Under the pieces are notes generated by a model. That model made no database searches and was not told where the DNA came from. It saw nothing but the letters and a program-made list of their open reading frames with translations. The position numbers and the translations under genes are program-made. A DNA stretch of 64,000 bases from Spongilla lacustris (lineage: Eukaryota > Porifera > Demospongiae > Spongillida > Spongillidae), in the NCBI GenBank assembly GCA_949361645.1, contig OX442436.1, positions 2,914,032 through 2,978,031 on the forward strand. The letters run 5' to 3'. Shown piece after piece: positions 27,301 through 32,600 of the stretch. Position 1 is the stretch's first letter. Every line of letters begins with the position of its first letter.

Positions 27301-27821
27301 CTGGACTTGGCGTGGAAGGGGGTATTTGTATTGGAGAAGTGGCATTTGCTGTTAAAGTACTTAGAGGTTGTGAAGAGAATTTGAATGTTGAGATAATAGG
27401 CCCATGCAGTTGTGAAGTGAGAAGTACATGTGATGGCAGTGGAACAATGCATGTTCAATATATCCCCACTGTACATGGCATTTATGATATAATTATCACC
27501 TATGCTGGACATCATATTAAGGGCAGCCCCTTTCATGTGTGCTGGAGCCGTCCTCCTCCTGATGCATCAAAATGTTCTGTGTCTGGTGTTGAGAAACCTG
27601 GAAAGTTTCATATAGATTGCAGAAATGGAGGTGGTTGTGGTTACCTTGAAGTTGCTGTATTTGGTGCGTATGTTCCTGCTGAAGACATAGGAGTGAAGCA
27701 CAATGGGGATTATACTTTTGACGTCACCTATAAAATTCCCTATCCTGGTAAAACCACCATCAGTGTCAAATGGCATGGTGTGCACCTCAATGGAAGCCCA
27801 TTTACTGTGCTCACTGTGTGA
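3396..27821 (+). CDS. Giant filamin, last exon (about 85 filamin repeats), 5' partial
   Basis: Filamins are cytoplasmic actin cross-linkers: an N-terminal pair of CH domains binds F-actin and a rod of Ig-like filamin repeats ends in a dimerisation repeat. This single exon starts after a splice acceptor at 3394-3395 in phase 0. The upstream in-frame ATG at 3309 is intronic, because homology begins exactly at the acceptor. It encodes 8,141 residues. Residues 1-33 are the end of CH2 (VLHPEDMVNPNVDELSMMTY). Next come eight distinct filamin repeats (to about residue 800), each with the family signature GPG...AGxGxY...GSPF. From residue 880 to about 7,846 a five-domain unit of 473 residues recurs about 14.7 times. 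The last two repeats begin near residues 7,966 and 8,056, and the final one (DASKC...VKWHGVHLNGSPF) resembles the vertebrate dimerisation repeat 24. Total about 85 repeats against 24 in vertebrates. CH1 and the first part of CH2 are missing from the window. Array copy number depends on correct assembly. Confidence 0.93.
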   Translation, partial: VLHPEDMVNPNVDELSMMTYLSQFLTAKLKPGAPLKPTGNPLCVKVFGPGIQSEGLNVTMPTASFTVDTEGAGPGKVCIQCTGPIGPVKVDIAPSGKHTYSCSYVPSVKGTYKMDIYFSRRAVPGSPFNIQVAGGAVTISEIKRNRTASVKGAAAPDFKITGPGLIGEPILVNQLLKYLVEAQGAGAGKITCTIHVSGQQIQCTPIITEIKDGTFSIQYTPTVAGSHVMTVKFGDKPIPKSPIYLKIIDVSKVRVSGAGLVGGFAAKWAECTIDASAAGEGKPEVSINGPTTVQPVVQPSSDGIAKVKFLPAVPGKYTINILFANQMVPGSPFCATFLKPDLGKVYLLSGPGLKQDGIVVNVSTQFAFDPKSAAHEKFGVTIVGPTSGAAAEKHSQSPHAIPVVSKNTNGTYNISYKPQLVGTYRVHLYLNGQELQESPFEVNVSDPTKVRLTGPGVLESVERKPTPVISIQETIQWSVDCCNAGQGSLQATLQRDGEQSIDLQVDTVGKGFYTIKYEPESVGQYKLCIKLAGNAVPISPTFVLTDKEMPFDITKVTAYGAGVSGNGAQTGVCLPVFINTRIACPPGRVTATLTKPNSELCSLQLKPDQQQGVYFGEYITHEAGYHKLSIYIDDKPIPHSPFSIPVCKPTAVKLSGSGLHRAVTNIPNTINILTDEAGPGKVTVEFESPDGTHDIEYTVKEISEHTYELKYNPNVPGNYLIAITYGGFPVGKKLEVQCTTMESYVTEDIDGANESKVQQSDTEGPLTKLVNLGQEAEMQFTKIHGNKQKVNIDVRGPCDYHINSKEDSNHTHTITLIPNVIGVYQVVATQGKTILNGSPVIIKGVNPAIVKLSGPGIKDSNKNSITEYLQLTEQLQWTLDFTSAGLATSDFTATVYGAEGYSKELEVVEKDAYHAFITFAPHKCGPYTIQVVAGGREVPCSPVNISLQDPSKVTASEPGLRQGRVGKPVTVAFNATQAGEGSLSLEIGGPANVTPKCISEEPGKFVVNFEPTRAGIYTLNAKYGDKEIPGSPFSIPVINPAEVTVSGSGVTGKGASVGKKAEVVVDTTEAGTAPVHAKVTTPAGKDIPLELMPLESQGHVRGEYMPQEPGNHKLSVTFDGEHIPQSPFDVHIPSEEECSVVEEADLHSALPGFTDLPQLLIDTPVGDNRTVEAWVEAPNAKQLQCTISKHGDKHKVSFFPHTTGLHFVHVTRDKKPTHGSPFPVEVKAQQILNIEGPGVTQLAVGQPVQLQISEDLERKGDLKVNVEGPADCKVETKQNANHTHTIELTPTTAGTYLVHVIHGSKPVHRSPFIVKVFNPSEVKLSGPGVVDKEENRAQPELLPFTNQLLWTVDFTSAGLVTSDFTATVYGAEGYSKELEVVEKDAYHAFITFAPHKCGSYTIQVAAGGREVPRSPVNISLQDPSKVTASGPGLRQGCVGKPVTVAFDATQAGEGSLSLEIGGPTNVTPKCTSEEPGKFVVNFEPTRAGIYALNAKYGDKEIPGSPFSISVINLAEVTVSGSGVTGKGASVGKKAEVVVDTTEAGTAPVHATVTTPAGKDIPLELMPLESQGHVRGEYMPQEPGNHKLSVTFDGEHIPQSPFDVHIPSEEECSVVEEADLHSALPGFTDLPQLLIDTPAGDNGTVEAWVEAPNAKQLQCTISKHGDKHKVSFFPLTTGLHFVHVTRDKKPTHGSPFPVEVKAQQVLNIEGPEVTQLAVGQPVQLQVSEGVERKGDLKVIIEGPADCKVETNQDANHTHTIELTPTTAGIYLVHVIHGSKPVHRSPFIVKVFNPSEVKLSGPGVDDNEENRAQPEILPFTNQLLWTVDFTSAGLVTSDFTAIVYGAEGYSKELEVVEKDAYHAFITFAPHKCGPYTIQVVAGGREVPRSPVNISLQDPSKVTASGPGLRQGRVGKPVTVAFDATQAGEGSLSLEIGGPANVTPKCISEEPGKFVVNFEPTRAGIYTVDAKYGDKQIPGSPFSIPVINPAEVTVSGSGVTGKGASVGKKAEVVVDTTEAGTAPVHATVTTPAGKDIPLELMPLESQGHVRGEYMPQEPGNHKLSVTFDGEHIPQSPFDVHIPSEEECSVVEEADLHSALPGCTDLPQLLIDTPVGDNGTVEAWVEAPNAKQLQCTISKHGDKHKVSFFPLTTGLHFVHVTRDKKPTHGSPFPVEVKAQQVLNIEGPEVTQLAVGQPVQLQVSEGVERKGDLKVNVEGPADCKVETKQNANHTHTIELTPTTAGIYLVHVIHGSKPVHRSPFIVKVFNPSEVKLSGPGVVDKEENRAQPELLPFTNQLLWTVDFTSAGLVTSDFTATVYGAEGYSKELEVVEKDAYHAFITFAPHKCGSYTIQVAAGGREVPRSPVNISLQDPSKVTASGPGLKQGRVGKPVTVAFDATQAGKGSLSLEIGGPANVTPKCTSEEPGKFVVNFEPTRAGIYTLNAKYGDKEIPGSPFSIPVINLAEVIVSGSGVTGKGASVGKKAEVVVDTTEAGTAPVHATVTTPAGKDIPLELMPLESQGHVCGEYMPQEPGNHKLSVTFDGEHIPQSPFDVHIPSEEECSVVEEADLHSALPGFTDLPQLLIDTPVGDNRTVEAWVEAPNAKQLQCTISKHGDKHKVSFFPLTTGLHFVHVTRDKKPTHGSPFPVEVKAQQVLNIEGPEVTQLAVGQPVQLQVSEGVERKGDLKVNVEGPADCKVETKQNANHTHTIELTPTTAGTYLVHVIHGSKPVHRSPFIVKVFNPSEVKLSGPGVIDKEENRAQPEILPFTNQLLWTVDFTSAGLVTSDFTATVYGAEGYSKELEVVEKDAYHAFITFAPHKCGPYTIQVAAGGREVPRSPVNISLQDPSKVTASGPGLRQGRVGKPVTVAFDATQAGEGSLSLEIGGPTNVTPKCTSEEPGKFVVNFEPTRAGIYALNAKYGDKEIPGSPFSILVINLAEVTVSGSGVTGKGASVGKKAEVVVDTTEAGTAPVHATVTTPAGKDIPLELMPLESQGHVCGEYMPQEPGNHKLSVTFDGEHIPQSPFDVHIPSEEECSVVEEADLHSALPGFTDLPQLLIDTPAGDNGTVEAWVEAPNAKQLQCTISKHGDKHKVSFFPLTTGLHFVHVTRDKKPTHGSPFPVEVKAQQVLNIEGPEVTQLAVGQPVQLQVSEGVERKGDLKVNIEGPADCKVETNQDANHTHTIELTPTTAGIYLVHVIHGSKPVHRSPFIVKVFNPSEVKLSGPGVDDNEENRAQPEILPFTNQLLWTVDFTSAGLVTSDFTAIVYGAEGYSKELEVVEKDAYHAFITFAPHKCGPYTIQVVAGGREVPRSPVNISLQDPSKVTASGPGLRQGRVGKPVTVAFDATQAGEGSLSLEIGGPANVTPKCISEEPGKFVVNFEPTRAGIYTVDAKYGDKQIPGSPFSIPVINPAEVTVSGSGVTGKGASVGKKAEVVVDTTEAGTAPVHATVTTPAGKDIPLELMPLESQGHVRGEYMPQEPGNHKLSVTFDGEHIPQSPFDVHIPSEEECSVVEEADLHSALPGFTDLPQLLIDTPVGDNGTVEAWVEAPNAKQLQCTISKHGDKHKVSFFPLTTGLHFVHVTWDKKPTHGSPFPVDVKAQQVLNIEGPEVTQLAVGQPVQLQVSEGVERKGDLKVNVEGPADCKVETKQNANHTHTIELTPTTAGTYLVHVIHGSKPVHRSPFIVKVFNPSEVKLSGPGVVDKEENRAQPEILPFTNQLLWTVDFTSAGLVTSDFTATVYGAEGYSKELEVVEKDAYHAFITFAPHKCGSYTIQVAAGGREVPRSPVNISLQDPSKVTASGPGLKQGRVGKPVTVAFDATQAGEGSLSLEIGGPANVTPKCTSEEPGKFVVNFEPTRAGIYTLNAKYGDKEIPGSPFSIPVINLAEVIVSGSGVTGKGASVGKKAEVVVDTTEAGTAPVHATVTTPAGKDIPLELMPLESQGHVLGEYMPQEPGNHKLSVTFDGEHIPQSPFDVHIPSEEECSVVEEADLHSVLPGFTDLPQLLIDTPVGDNGTVEAWVDAPNAKQLQCAISKHGDKHKVSFFPLTTGLHFVHVTWDKKPTHGSPFPVEVKAQQVLNIEGPEVTQLAVGQPVQLQVSEGVERKGDLKVNVEGPADCKVETKQNANHTHTIELTPTTAGTYLVHVIHGSKPVHQSPFLVKVFNPSEVKLSGPGVIDKEENRAQPELLPFTNQLLWTVDFTSAGLVTSDFTATVYGAEGYSKELEVVEKDAYHAFITFAPHKCGPYTIQVVAGGREVPRSPVNISLQDPSKVTASGPGLRQGRVGKPVTVAFDATQAGEGSLSLEIGGPANVTPKCISEEPGKFVVNFEPTRAGIYTVDAKYGDKQIPGSPFSIPVINPAEVTVSGSGVTGKGASVGKKAEVVVDTTEAGTAPVHATVTTPAGKDIPLELMPLESQGHVRGEYMPQEPGNHKLSVTFDGEHIPQSPFDVHIPSEEECSVVEEADLHSALPGFTDLPQLLIDTPVGDNGTVEAWVEAPNAKQLQCTISKHGDKHKVSFFPLTTGLHFVHVTWDKKPTHGSPFPVEVKAQQVLNIEGPEVTQLAVGQPVQLQVSEGVERKGDLKVNVEGPADCKVETKQNANHTHTIELTPTTAGIYLVHVIHGSKPVHRSPFIVKVFNPSEVKLSGPGVDDNEENRAQPEILPFTNQLLWTVDFTSAGLVTSDFTAIVYGAEGYSKELEVVEKDAYHAFITFAPHKCGPYTIQVVAGGREVPRSPVNISLQDPSKVTASGPGLRQGRVGKPVTVAFDATQAGEGSLSLEIGGPANVTPKCISEEPGKFVVNFEPTRAGIYTVDAKYGDKQIPGSPFSIPVINPAEVTVSGSGVTGKGASVGKKAEVVVDTTEAGTAPVHAAVTTPAGKDIPLDLMPLESQGHVRGEYMPQEPGNHKLNVTFDGEHIPQSPFDVHIPSEEECSVVEEADLHSALPGFTDLPQLLIDTPAGDNGTVEAWVEAPNAKQLQCTISKHGDKHKMSFFPLTTGLHFVHVTWDKKPTHGSPFPVEVKAQQVLNIEGPEVTQLAVGQPVQLQVSEGVERKGDLKVNVEGPADCKVETKQNANHTHTIELTPTTAGIYLVHVIHGSKPVHRSPFIVKVFNPSEVKLSGPGVDDNEENRAQPEILPFTNQLLWTVDFTSAGLVTSDFTAIVYGAEGYSKELEVVEKDAYHAFITFAPHKCGPYTIQVVAGGREVPRSPVNISLQDPSKVTASGPGLRQGRVGKPVTVAFDATQAGEGSLSLEIGGPANVTPKCISEEPGKFVVNFEPTRAGIYTVDAKYGDKQIPGSPFSIPVINPAEVTVSGSGVTGKGASVGKKAEVVVDTTEAGTAPVHAAVTTPAGKDIPLDLMPLESQGHVRGEYMPQEPGNHKLNVTFDGEHIPQSPFDVHIPSEEECSVVEEADLHSALPGFTDLPQLLIDTPAGDNGTVEAWVEAPNAKQLQCTISKHGDKHKMSFFPLTTGLHFVHVTWDKKPTHGSPFPVEVKAQQVLNIEGPEVTQLAVGQPVQLQVSEGVERKGDLKVNVEGPADCKVETKQNANHTHTIELTPTTAGIYLVHVIHGSKPVHRSPFIVKVFNPSEVKLSGPGVDDNEENRAQPEILPFTNQLLWTVDFTSAGLVTSDFTAIVYGAEGYSKELEVVEKDAYHAFITFAPHKCGPYTIQVVAGGREVPRSPVNISLQDPSKVTASGPGLRQGRVGKPVTVAFDATQAGEGSLSLEIGGPANVTPKCISEEPGKFVVNFEPTRAGIYTVDAKYGDKQIPGSPFSIPVINPAEVTVSGSGVTGKGASVGKKAEVVVDTTEAGTAPVHATVTTPAGKDIPLELMPLESQGHVRGEYMPQEPGNHKLSVTFDGEHIPQSPFDVHIPSEEECSVVEEADLHSALPGFTDLPQLLIDTPVGDNGTVEAWVEAPNAKQLQCTISKHGDKHKVSFFPLTTGLHFVHVTWDKKPTHGSPFPVDVKAQQVLNIEGPEVTQLAVGQPVQLQVSEGVERKGDLKVNVEGPADCKVETKQNANHTHTIELTPTTAGTYLVHVIHGSKPVHRSPFIVKVFNPSEVKLSGPGVVDKEENRAQPELLPFTNQLLWTVDFTSAGLVTSDFTATVYGAEGYSKELEVVEKDAYHAFITFAPHKCGSYTIQVAAGGREVPRSPVNISLQDPSKVTASGPGLKQGRVGKPVTVAFDATQAGEGSLSLEIGGPANVTPKCTSEEPGKFVVNFEPTRAGIYTLNAKYGDKEIPGSPFSIPVINLAEVIVSGSGVTGKGASVGKKAEVVVDTTEAGTAPVHATVTTPAGKDIPLELMPLESQGHVRGEYMPQEPGNHKLSVTFDGEHIPQSPFDVHIPSEEECSVVEEADLHSALPGFTDLPQLLIDTPVGDNGTVEAWVEAPNAKQLQCTISKHGDKHKVSFFPLTTGLHFVHVTWDKKPTHGSPFPVDVKAQQVLNIEGPEVTQLAVGQPVQLQVSEGVERKGDLKVNVEGPADCKVETKQNANHTHTIELTPTTAGTYLVHVIHGSKPVHRSPFIVKVFNPSEVKLSGPGVVDKEENRAQPELLPFTNQLLWTVDFTSAGLVTSDFTATVYGAEGYSKELEVVEKDAYHAFITFAPHKCGSYTIQVAAGGREVPRSPVNISLQDPSKVTASGPGLKQGRVGKPVTVAFDATQAGEGSLSLEIGGPANVTPKCTSEEPGKFVVNFEPTRAGIYTLNAKYGDKEIPGSPFSIPVINLAEVIVSGSGVTGKGASVGKKAEVVVDTTEAGTAPVHATVTTPAGKDIPLELMPLESQGHVLGEYMPQEPGNHKLSVTFDGEHIPQSPFDVHIPSEEECSVVEEADLHSVLPGFTDLPQLLIDTPVGDNGTVEAWVDAPNAKQLQCTISKHGDKHKVSFFPLTTGLHFVHVTWDKKPTHGSPFPVEVKAQQVLNIEGPEVTQLAVGQLVQLQVSEGVERKGDLKVNVEGPADCKVETKQNANHTHTIELTPTTAGTYLVHVIHGSKPVHQSPFLVKVFNPSEVKLSGPGVIDKEENRAQPELLPFTNQLLWTVDFTSAGLVTSDFTATVYGAEGYSKELEVVEKDAYHAFITFAPHKCGPYTIQVVAGGREVPRSPVNISLQDPSKVTASGPGLRQGHVGKPVTVAFDATQAGEGSLSLEIGGPANVTPKCISEEPGKFVVNFEPTRAGIYTVDAKYGDKQIPGSPFSIPVINPAEVTVSGSGVTGKGASVGKKAEVVVDTTEAGTAPVHATVTTPAGKDIPLELMPLESQGHVRGEYMPQEPGNHKLSVTFDGEHIPQSPFDVHIPSEEECSVVEEADLHSALPGFTDLPQLLIDTPVGDNGTVEAWVEAPNAKQLQCTISKHGDKHKVSFFPLTTGLHFVHVTWDKKPTHGSPFPVEVKAQQVLNIEGPEVTQLAVGQPVQLQVSEGVERKGDLKVNVEGPADCKVETKQIANHTHTIELTPTTAGTYLVHVIHGSKPVHRSPFIVKVFNPSEVKLSGPGVVDKEENRAQPELLPFTNQLLWTVDFTSAGLVTSDFTATVYGAEGYSKELEVVEKDAYHAFTTFAPHKCGPYTIQVAAGGREVPRSPVKISLQDPSKVTASGPGLRQGRVGKPVTVAFDATQAGEGSLSLEIGGPANVTPMCISEEPGKFVVNFEPTRAGIYTVDAKYGDKEIPGSPFSIPVINPAEVTVSGSGVTGKGASVGKKAEVVVDTTGAGTAPAHATVTTPAGKDIPLELMPLESQGHVRGEYMPQEPGNHKLNVTFDGEHIPQSPFDVHIPSEEECSVVEEADLHSALPGFTDLPQLLIDTPVGDNGTVEAWVEAPNAKQLQCTISKHGDKHKVSFFPLTTGLHFVHVTRDKKPTHGSPFPVEVNAQRGLSFEAPRVKCLVVGQPVQLQVSKCVEKERDFKVNIDGPGACKVETKQNFDNTFSIVLTPAVAGIYLIYVTQNCKVLLGSQYVLDVASMLEEFDTVGSQTDITTNAELDGEYDIVVSGLGVEGGICIGEVAFAVKVLRGCEENLNVEIIGPCSCEVRSTCDGSGTMHVQYIPTVHGIYDIIITYAGHHIKGSPFHVCWSRPPPDASKCSVSGVEKPGKFHIDCRNGGGCGYLEVAVFGAYVPAEDIGVKHNGDYTFDVTYKIPYPGKTTISVKWHGVHLNGSPFTVLTV
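6033..26935 (+). repeat. Coding tandem array, 1,419-bp unit, about 14.7 copies
   Basis: The same segment returns at exactly 1,419-bp steps. The words encoding DFTSAGL..TSDFTA begin at 6033, 7452, 8871 and so on to about 25899. Because 1,419 is 3 x 473 the frame is kept. One unit holds five filamin domains, recognised by their starts: PSEVKLSGPGV, PSKVTASGPGL, PAEVTVSGSGV, DLHSALPGF and QQVLNIEGPEV. Units differ by scattered substitutions; no indel changes the period. The first and last units are the most diverged at their outer edges. Confidence 0.95.
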
Positions 27822-27942
27822 ATATCTGTGTGCATAACTAAACGTGTTTGGCTTATAACTCGGTAGCTAGAGTGATGTATATAGAACTTAATCCTTCACT
27901 GCAGCGTGTTGAGTATTGCTGGAAAGTGTATTAAATGTAAAA

Positions 27943-27948
27943 AATAAA
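27943..27948 (+). terminator. Candidate polyadenylation signal of giant filamin
   Basis: AATAAA lies 122 bp past the stop codon, in AT-rich sequence. Confidence 0.5.
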
Positions 27949-29599
27949 ATTAAGATGATGGATTATAACTGGGAAGGTACGTGTTACCAAAATGCGCAGA
28001 GCTTCTCTAGCTGCTATTAAATTACCTGAGGCTCTCCTTTTAAGCTTTATTTTACAATGGTAATACTGAGTCTAAGCATTGGTGTTCACAACTCAAGTGT
28101 AAAAGAGATGTCACGTGTAGTTGAATCGCTTACATCGACAATGTATTATTTATCACTGTATAAAACTCTACTGCAATATAATATAACCGACGACAAAAAA
28201 ATAAGACAAACAAAATGCCGAGGATACAATTAACTTGGTATTAAACGATGTCTCATATTCCTTCAGCTTTGTGGATTACATACTGTTGCAAGCAATTTTT
28301 ACTTTGTGTGGCGAACGAAAAAAAAAGGCTGCTGTATCAGTTTCAATAATTGCTGTTGAGCATGGCATTTTAAACACAAACATCTGTGCAAAAAACAGCA
28401 ACACCATGGCATACAATTCACTATTTATATATAAATGTTTAGATGAACTTACCATTTCCCCTCCAATTTCAAATGTTGATTGACATATGTTCACAAAAAT
28501 TAGAGATGCATTTTAAAGTACATGTTTTTGTTTTTAATCTGACATAATGCCTCTAATCTATATAACTGGTAAATGCTATGAAATATATAGCAGGAATACA
28601 TTATTAGCATGACAACTATGATTGGCTTTACAATAATTTCTTTGCTGTGTGCCCTATTAATAAAATGGTGCTTAGTGTAAATATGCGACTTATCATTGTT
28701 TGTTTAGCTGCCAGTTTAATTAGTTCGGGTTACCTTCTTTTTATTTTTTATTTTTAAAGTGGACAATCGTCCCAACAGAAATAATATTCTGTGCTGTCCT
28801 TTGCAATCATCAAACATCAATAACTTTCGATACAAATTATTATTGTATATTTATTGAAATATTCGGTGGGGCCAATCCAGTTGCTGGTGCACCAAGGATT
28901 GGATTCATTAGTGGCAACTTAAATAACTGGATGAAAAAATTGAGATAATATCTTTTATTCTTCAGGTTGCCTTATTTATTTATTTATTTTGCATACGTAT
29001 CTAAGCTAAGTGAGCCTCTATTGTATTTCTGATAGTTATCATAAGTTATGGTTGCCACAAATCCCACAATGGTAAGACCAGAGCCACTTGCAGATGTGCA
29101 CCATCTGACAGTTATCAGCTCGTTCCGAGAATTCAGCTTGAAGAACATGGCAGGCCCTTGGTGATCTTCCTTTAGGCATGGGAGCTACAACACATCCGGA
29201 ACTTGCCTTGGTTGAGCGACTTCAGCCACGCAAATACTTTTACAGAGGTTATTGAACCGTAGCAGTGCGAGGTGATAATAAGCGCGTCGCCAGTGAATTA
29301 TGCAATGTTACCTAACTGCAACAACATACATAAACTTTAGGGCGTTATGGGAAACTACACTCTTTTCCACTTTCTTGACTCCGTGGAACGCCTACGTCTA
29401 TAAATGCTAAATATACTATCGCGCGTACTTTCTCAAACCCTTTAGTTAATTATATAAATTTACGATCGCGCTTCTAGAGCTAGCTAGCTAAGCTAGGGCA
29501 GTAACTCTTTCATTCATGATGGTCGTGTCACGCCTACATGTCATGTATTACATGTATAGGTCGGTCAGCCAATTTAATTTGGCTTCTTTTTTTTTTTTT

Positions 29600-29609
29600 A
29601 CTTCCGGTT
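29600..29609 (+). promoter_or_regulatory. ETS-like motif upstream of mini-filamin start
   Basis: ACTTCCGGTT matches the ETS-family core (CTTCCGG). It sits about 50 bp before the putative start codon, directly after a T-run. ETS sites are common close to transcription starts in animal promoters. Motif match only. Confidence 0.3.
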
Positions 29610-29660
29610 ACATACAAATGCGACACCGCAACTGAGCTATTGTGCACTTTTCTGAGGTTG

Positions 29661-29674
29661 ATGGCTGCAAAGGC
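29661..29674 (+). CDS. Mini-filamin coding exon 1 (start codon)
   Basis: ATGGCTGCAAAGGC followed by the donor GTAAGT. It leaves a phase-2 codon completed by the first base of exon 2 (GC+G, Ala). It is the shortest and least certain exon: only four whole codons, chosen for the perfect donor and the in-frame join. Confidence 0.6.
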
Positions 29675-32600
29675 GTAAGTACTACTGTGTGTCAAACCAC
29701 AAAAGATACGCAATATCGTAACATTTAGGAACCAGGAAGAAGAATGGAAACGCATTCAAGTTCAAACATTCACGCGCTGGTGCAATGCACGTCTCGCGGT
29801 CCAAAAGTTAACGGTGGATGACCTTAGTACTGACTTATGCGATGGGGTGAAGCTTATAGTCCTGCTTGAGCTTTTGTCACAGAAACGATTGGGCAAATTC
29901 ACCAAGAAGCCGCGAATACACGCCCAACGCATGGAGAATGTGGAGATAGCGCTGCAGTTTATAACACTGAAGGAAAATATACGCCTCGTCAATATCGGTA
30001 GGTCAGCTATTATCATTATTATTATTATTACTCAACTGGATACCGTCTATATGTTCGGCATTGTTCTGTATTGTATAGTGTTATAATAATAGGTGCTTTA
30101 AACATAATTGCACTACCATTGGGTCGGACGAATGGATCAGGGAGGACGCAATAATATTACTAGTATAATGATTATAGATGTAGTTCAGCGAGTCGAGGAG
30201 GGCGGGAGGGGAGGAGGAAGGGGGATAGACAAGCTAAGTCCACCAAGAACGGGATTCAGAATTTGTAATGTAACCATGGTGTTGACGTCTATAGACGGTG
30301 GTATGCTGTCCACCAATATTGTTTGCCAACGGGCCTTTAAAAAATAAGGCTTCCAATGTTGATTGCCACCGCAGGCATTACTGAAGAAGACATTCTGTTG
30401 TGTCACGGTCGTGTCCAAGTAGCCGGCGCAATAACCTTTGCTACCCCCGAATCGGCCCCGATACTGATGTATGGTTGATTCACAGCTACTTCATGTAGTA
30501 TAGCTGTGTTTTTGGAATGTTACACCTTTCCCCTTGAGAAAACACATTGGCCACTTACTAGTACTTCATTTTAACCTCTAGCTTGGGGATGGCTAGTATG
30601 GTTGGTCAAAATCTCCTGCTCTTATGTTTTGAAGTAAAAATGTGGACACCCTCAATTGTTTGTAATATCAACACTAGAGTTCAACCTTCTGTGATGATCA
30701 CAACTTACCGACAGATCAGTTCTTTATGATATACATCACCAGCTAACAGGCCTGACTTGATGACTAGGAACACAGACCCAACCTGGCACATGTACCATCA
30801 TTTGCCAATGCAGTCAGCCAAGCTATGGGCAAATGATGACACATGTGCCAGGTTGGGTCTGTGTTCCTAGTCATATGGAGCCTGGGTCAACTCTCCTGAG
30901 ACATTTCCATCACAGAGTAGCATATAGTAAATATGCTACTCTGTGATGGAAATGCCTCAGGAGAGTTGACCCAGGTCAAGGGTGATGCATGTATTTGGTA
31001 TAATGAATTACCCCTAGAAAAAAAATCTCACAACACCTTGCGAAGTCGTATGATGTTTTGGTAAGATATTGTCAAGCTATTGTCAACACTTGGCAAAACG
31101 CTGCAAAATGTTTTTCTAGGGCCGGACAGCATATATATATATTGTGTATTCATATTGACATGTATTATTATCAAAATGCCTCGTTCAGCGTGAAGGGTTT
31201 TGAGCATATAGGTATTTTCCCCAGAGTTTAACAGCAAGGCCTGTTCAATAAAGGTTAACAAACGTGAGAAAGAATCTCCATACATGTATTTGGCACCCAA
31301 AGGTGGTAGGTAGATAACACCCCAATGGTATTGTGGGAACAAGAACCAGAAACCAGAATGTCACTGCATTGTCAAGTAACCGTCAACCAGTGTTCATGGC
31401 GTGCTAATACCACAGACATTAGATAACCCCCAATACCCCAGTGGTTACAAGTATCGTCCAGAGCCATGTTAAAGCATTAATCATCCGCTATTTGGAGTTG
31501 TCAATAGATCGCACACTACTTTTTTTTTTCTTTTGTTCTTTTAATTTCACAAACAAGAAAACGCACTAGTTGGGCGTAGCCCGACCTTCGCGTAGTGGCA
31601 GAAGGTCGGGTACCAAACCCGTACAGTTTTTTTTTTTTTTTTTTTGTACATGTACATGCAATCAGCCAAATGTCTATCAATGAATAATTTTATAAGTTAA
31701 AGTGTAAATCAAATTGGCTTTACTATGCCGCAGAATGTATTTATTGGGTGATAATTGCCCGCTGCATTCTGATTGGACTGCAATCCCCGTTGAAGCTTGT
31801 ACAAAAACTGGTTGGGTACCCGACCTTCCGCCACTATACCACGCGTGTCGCCCAGTGGTACTAGATTCAACGTACTTGCGCTTTGTTGACCTTTGCCTTG
31901 CTCAACTAATAAAAATATATTGCAAATATGCACTCGTGTATGCAACCAGTCCGGAGACTGTCTTTAGCCGCATTAATTTTCATCGCGTATGAAATTTAAT
32001 TTTGCGGCAGGCTACATGAAATAGTACGACGCGTTACTAACGATTGCAATAATATGCTTTTTTTATTTTTATTTACGAATAATTATATGTACGTATGCTA
32101 ACGGAAGTCAGTCCGCGATAGCTGATAATTAGACAGTGATAAAGAACTTTGCTCTATAGCAGTGCAATATTGCGTATGAAATAGTTCACACTAGAAAGCA
32201 TCCGGCTCAGCGGGGTATTGACATCTGAACCTTTAAGATTCAACTGCCATGTTGAATTGGCCGGTAAACACATGACTAAAATTTTGATAGTTGCAACTAC
32301 TGCTGCTTGCTAAGTAAATTACAATGCTTGAAATCTTAGTGCTGCTTGCTAACTTTGTATGGAACGCCGTTGCCCTCAAAATTCAGAGCGTTTCTATATT
32401 TTATTTTATTTTTGTATTTATTTTTATTTTTATTTTATCCATAGTAATTTTGAAACACTATCCGATAAATAGAAACACTGTCTTGATCGCTACTTCAAGT
32501 TGCCGTGTTTTCTCAATAAACACGTTGTTTAGTTCGCAGCGAGGTTGCTACATTTGTTGCTGTGTGTTCTTAACAGACGCAGCTTGTTTTTACCCATTGA

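Larger units (their letters stand above)
27822..29660. other. Intergenic spacer between the two filamin genes
   Basis: It begins with the 3' UTR of gene A and ends at the start codon of gene B. No supported coding region. A TATAAA word at 29399-29404 and an ACTTCCGG word at 29600 lie upstream of gene B. Otherwise nothing recognised. Confidence 0.6.

Noticed and set aside
29041..29260. Codon-like stretch before gene B
   Set aside because: Frames are interrupted and no family was recognised; not supportable as a gene.
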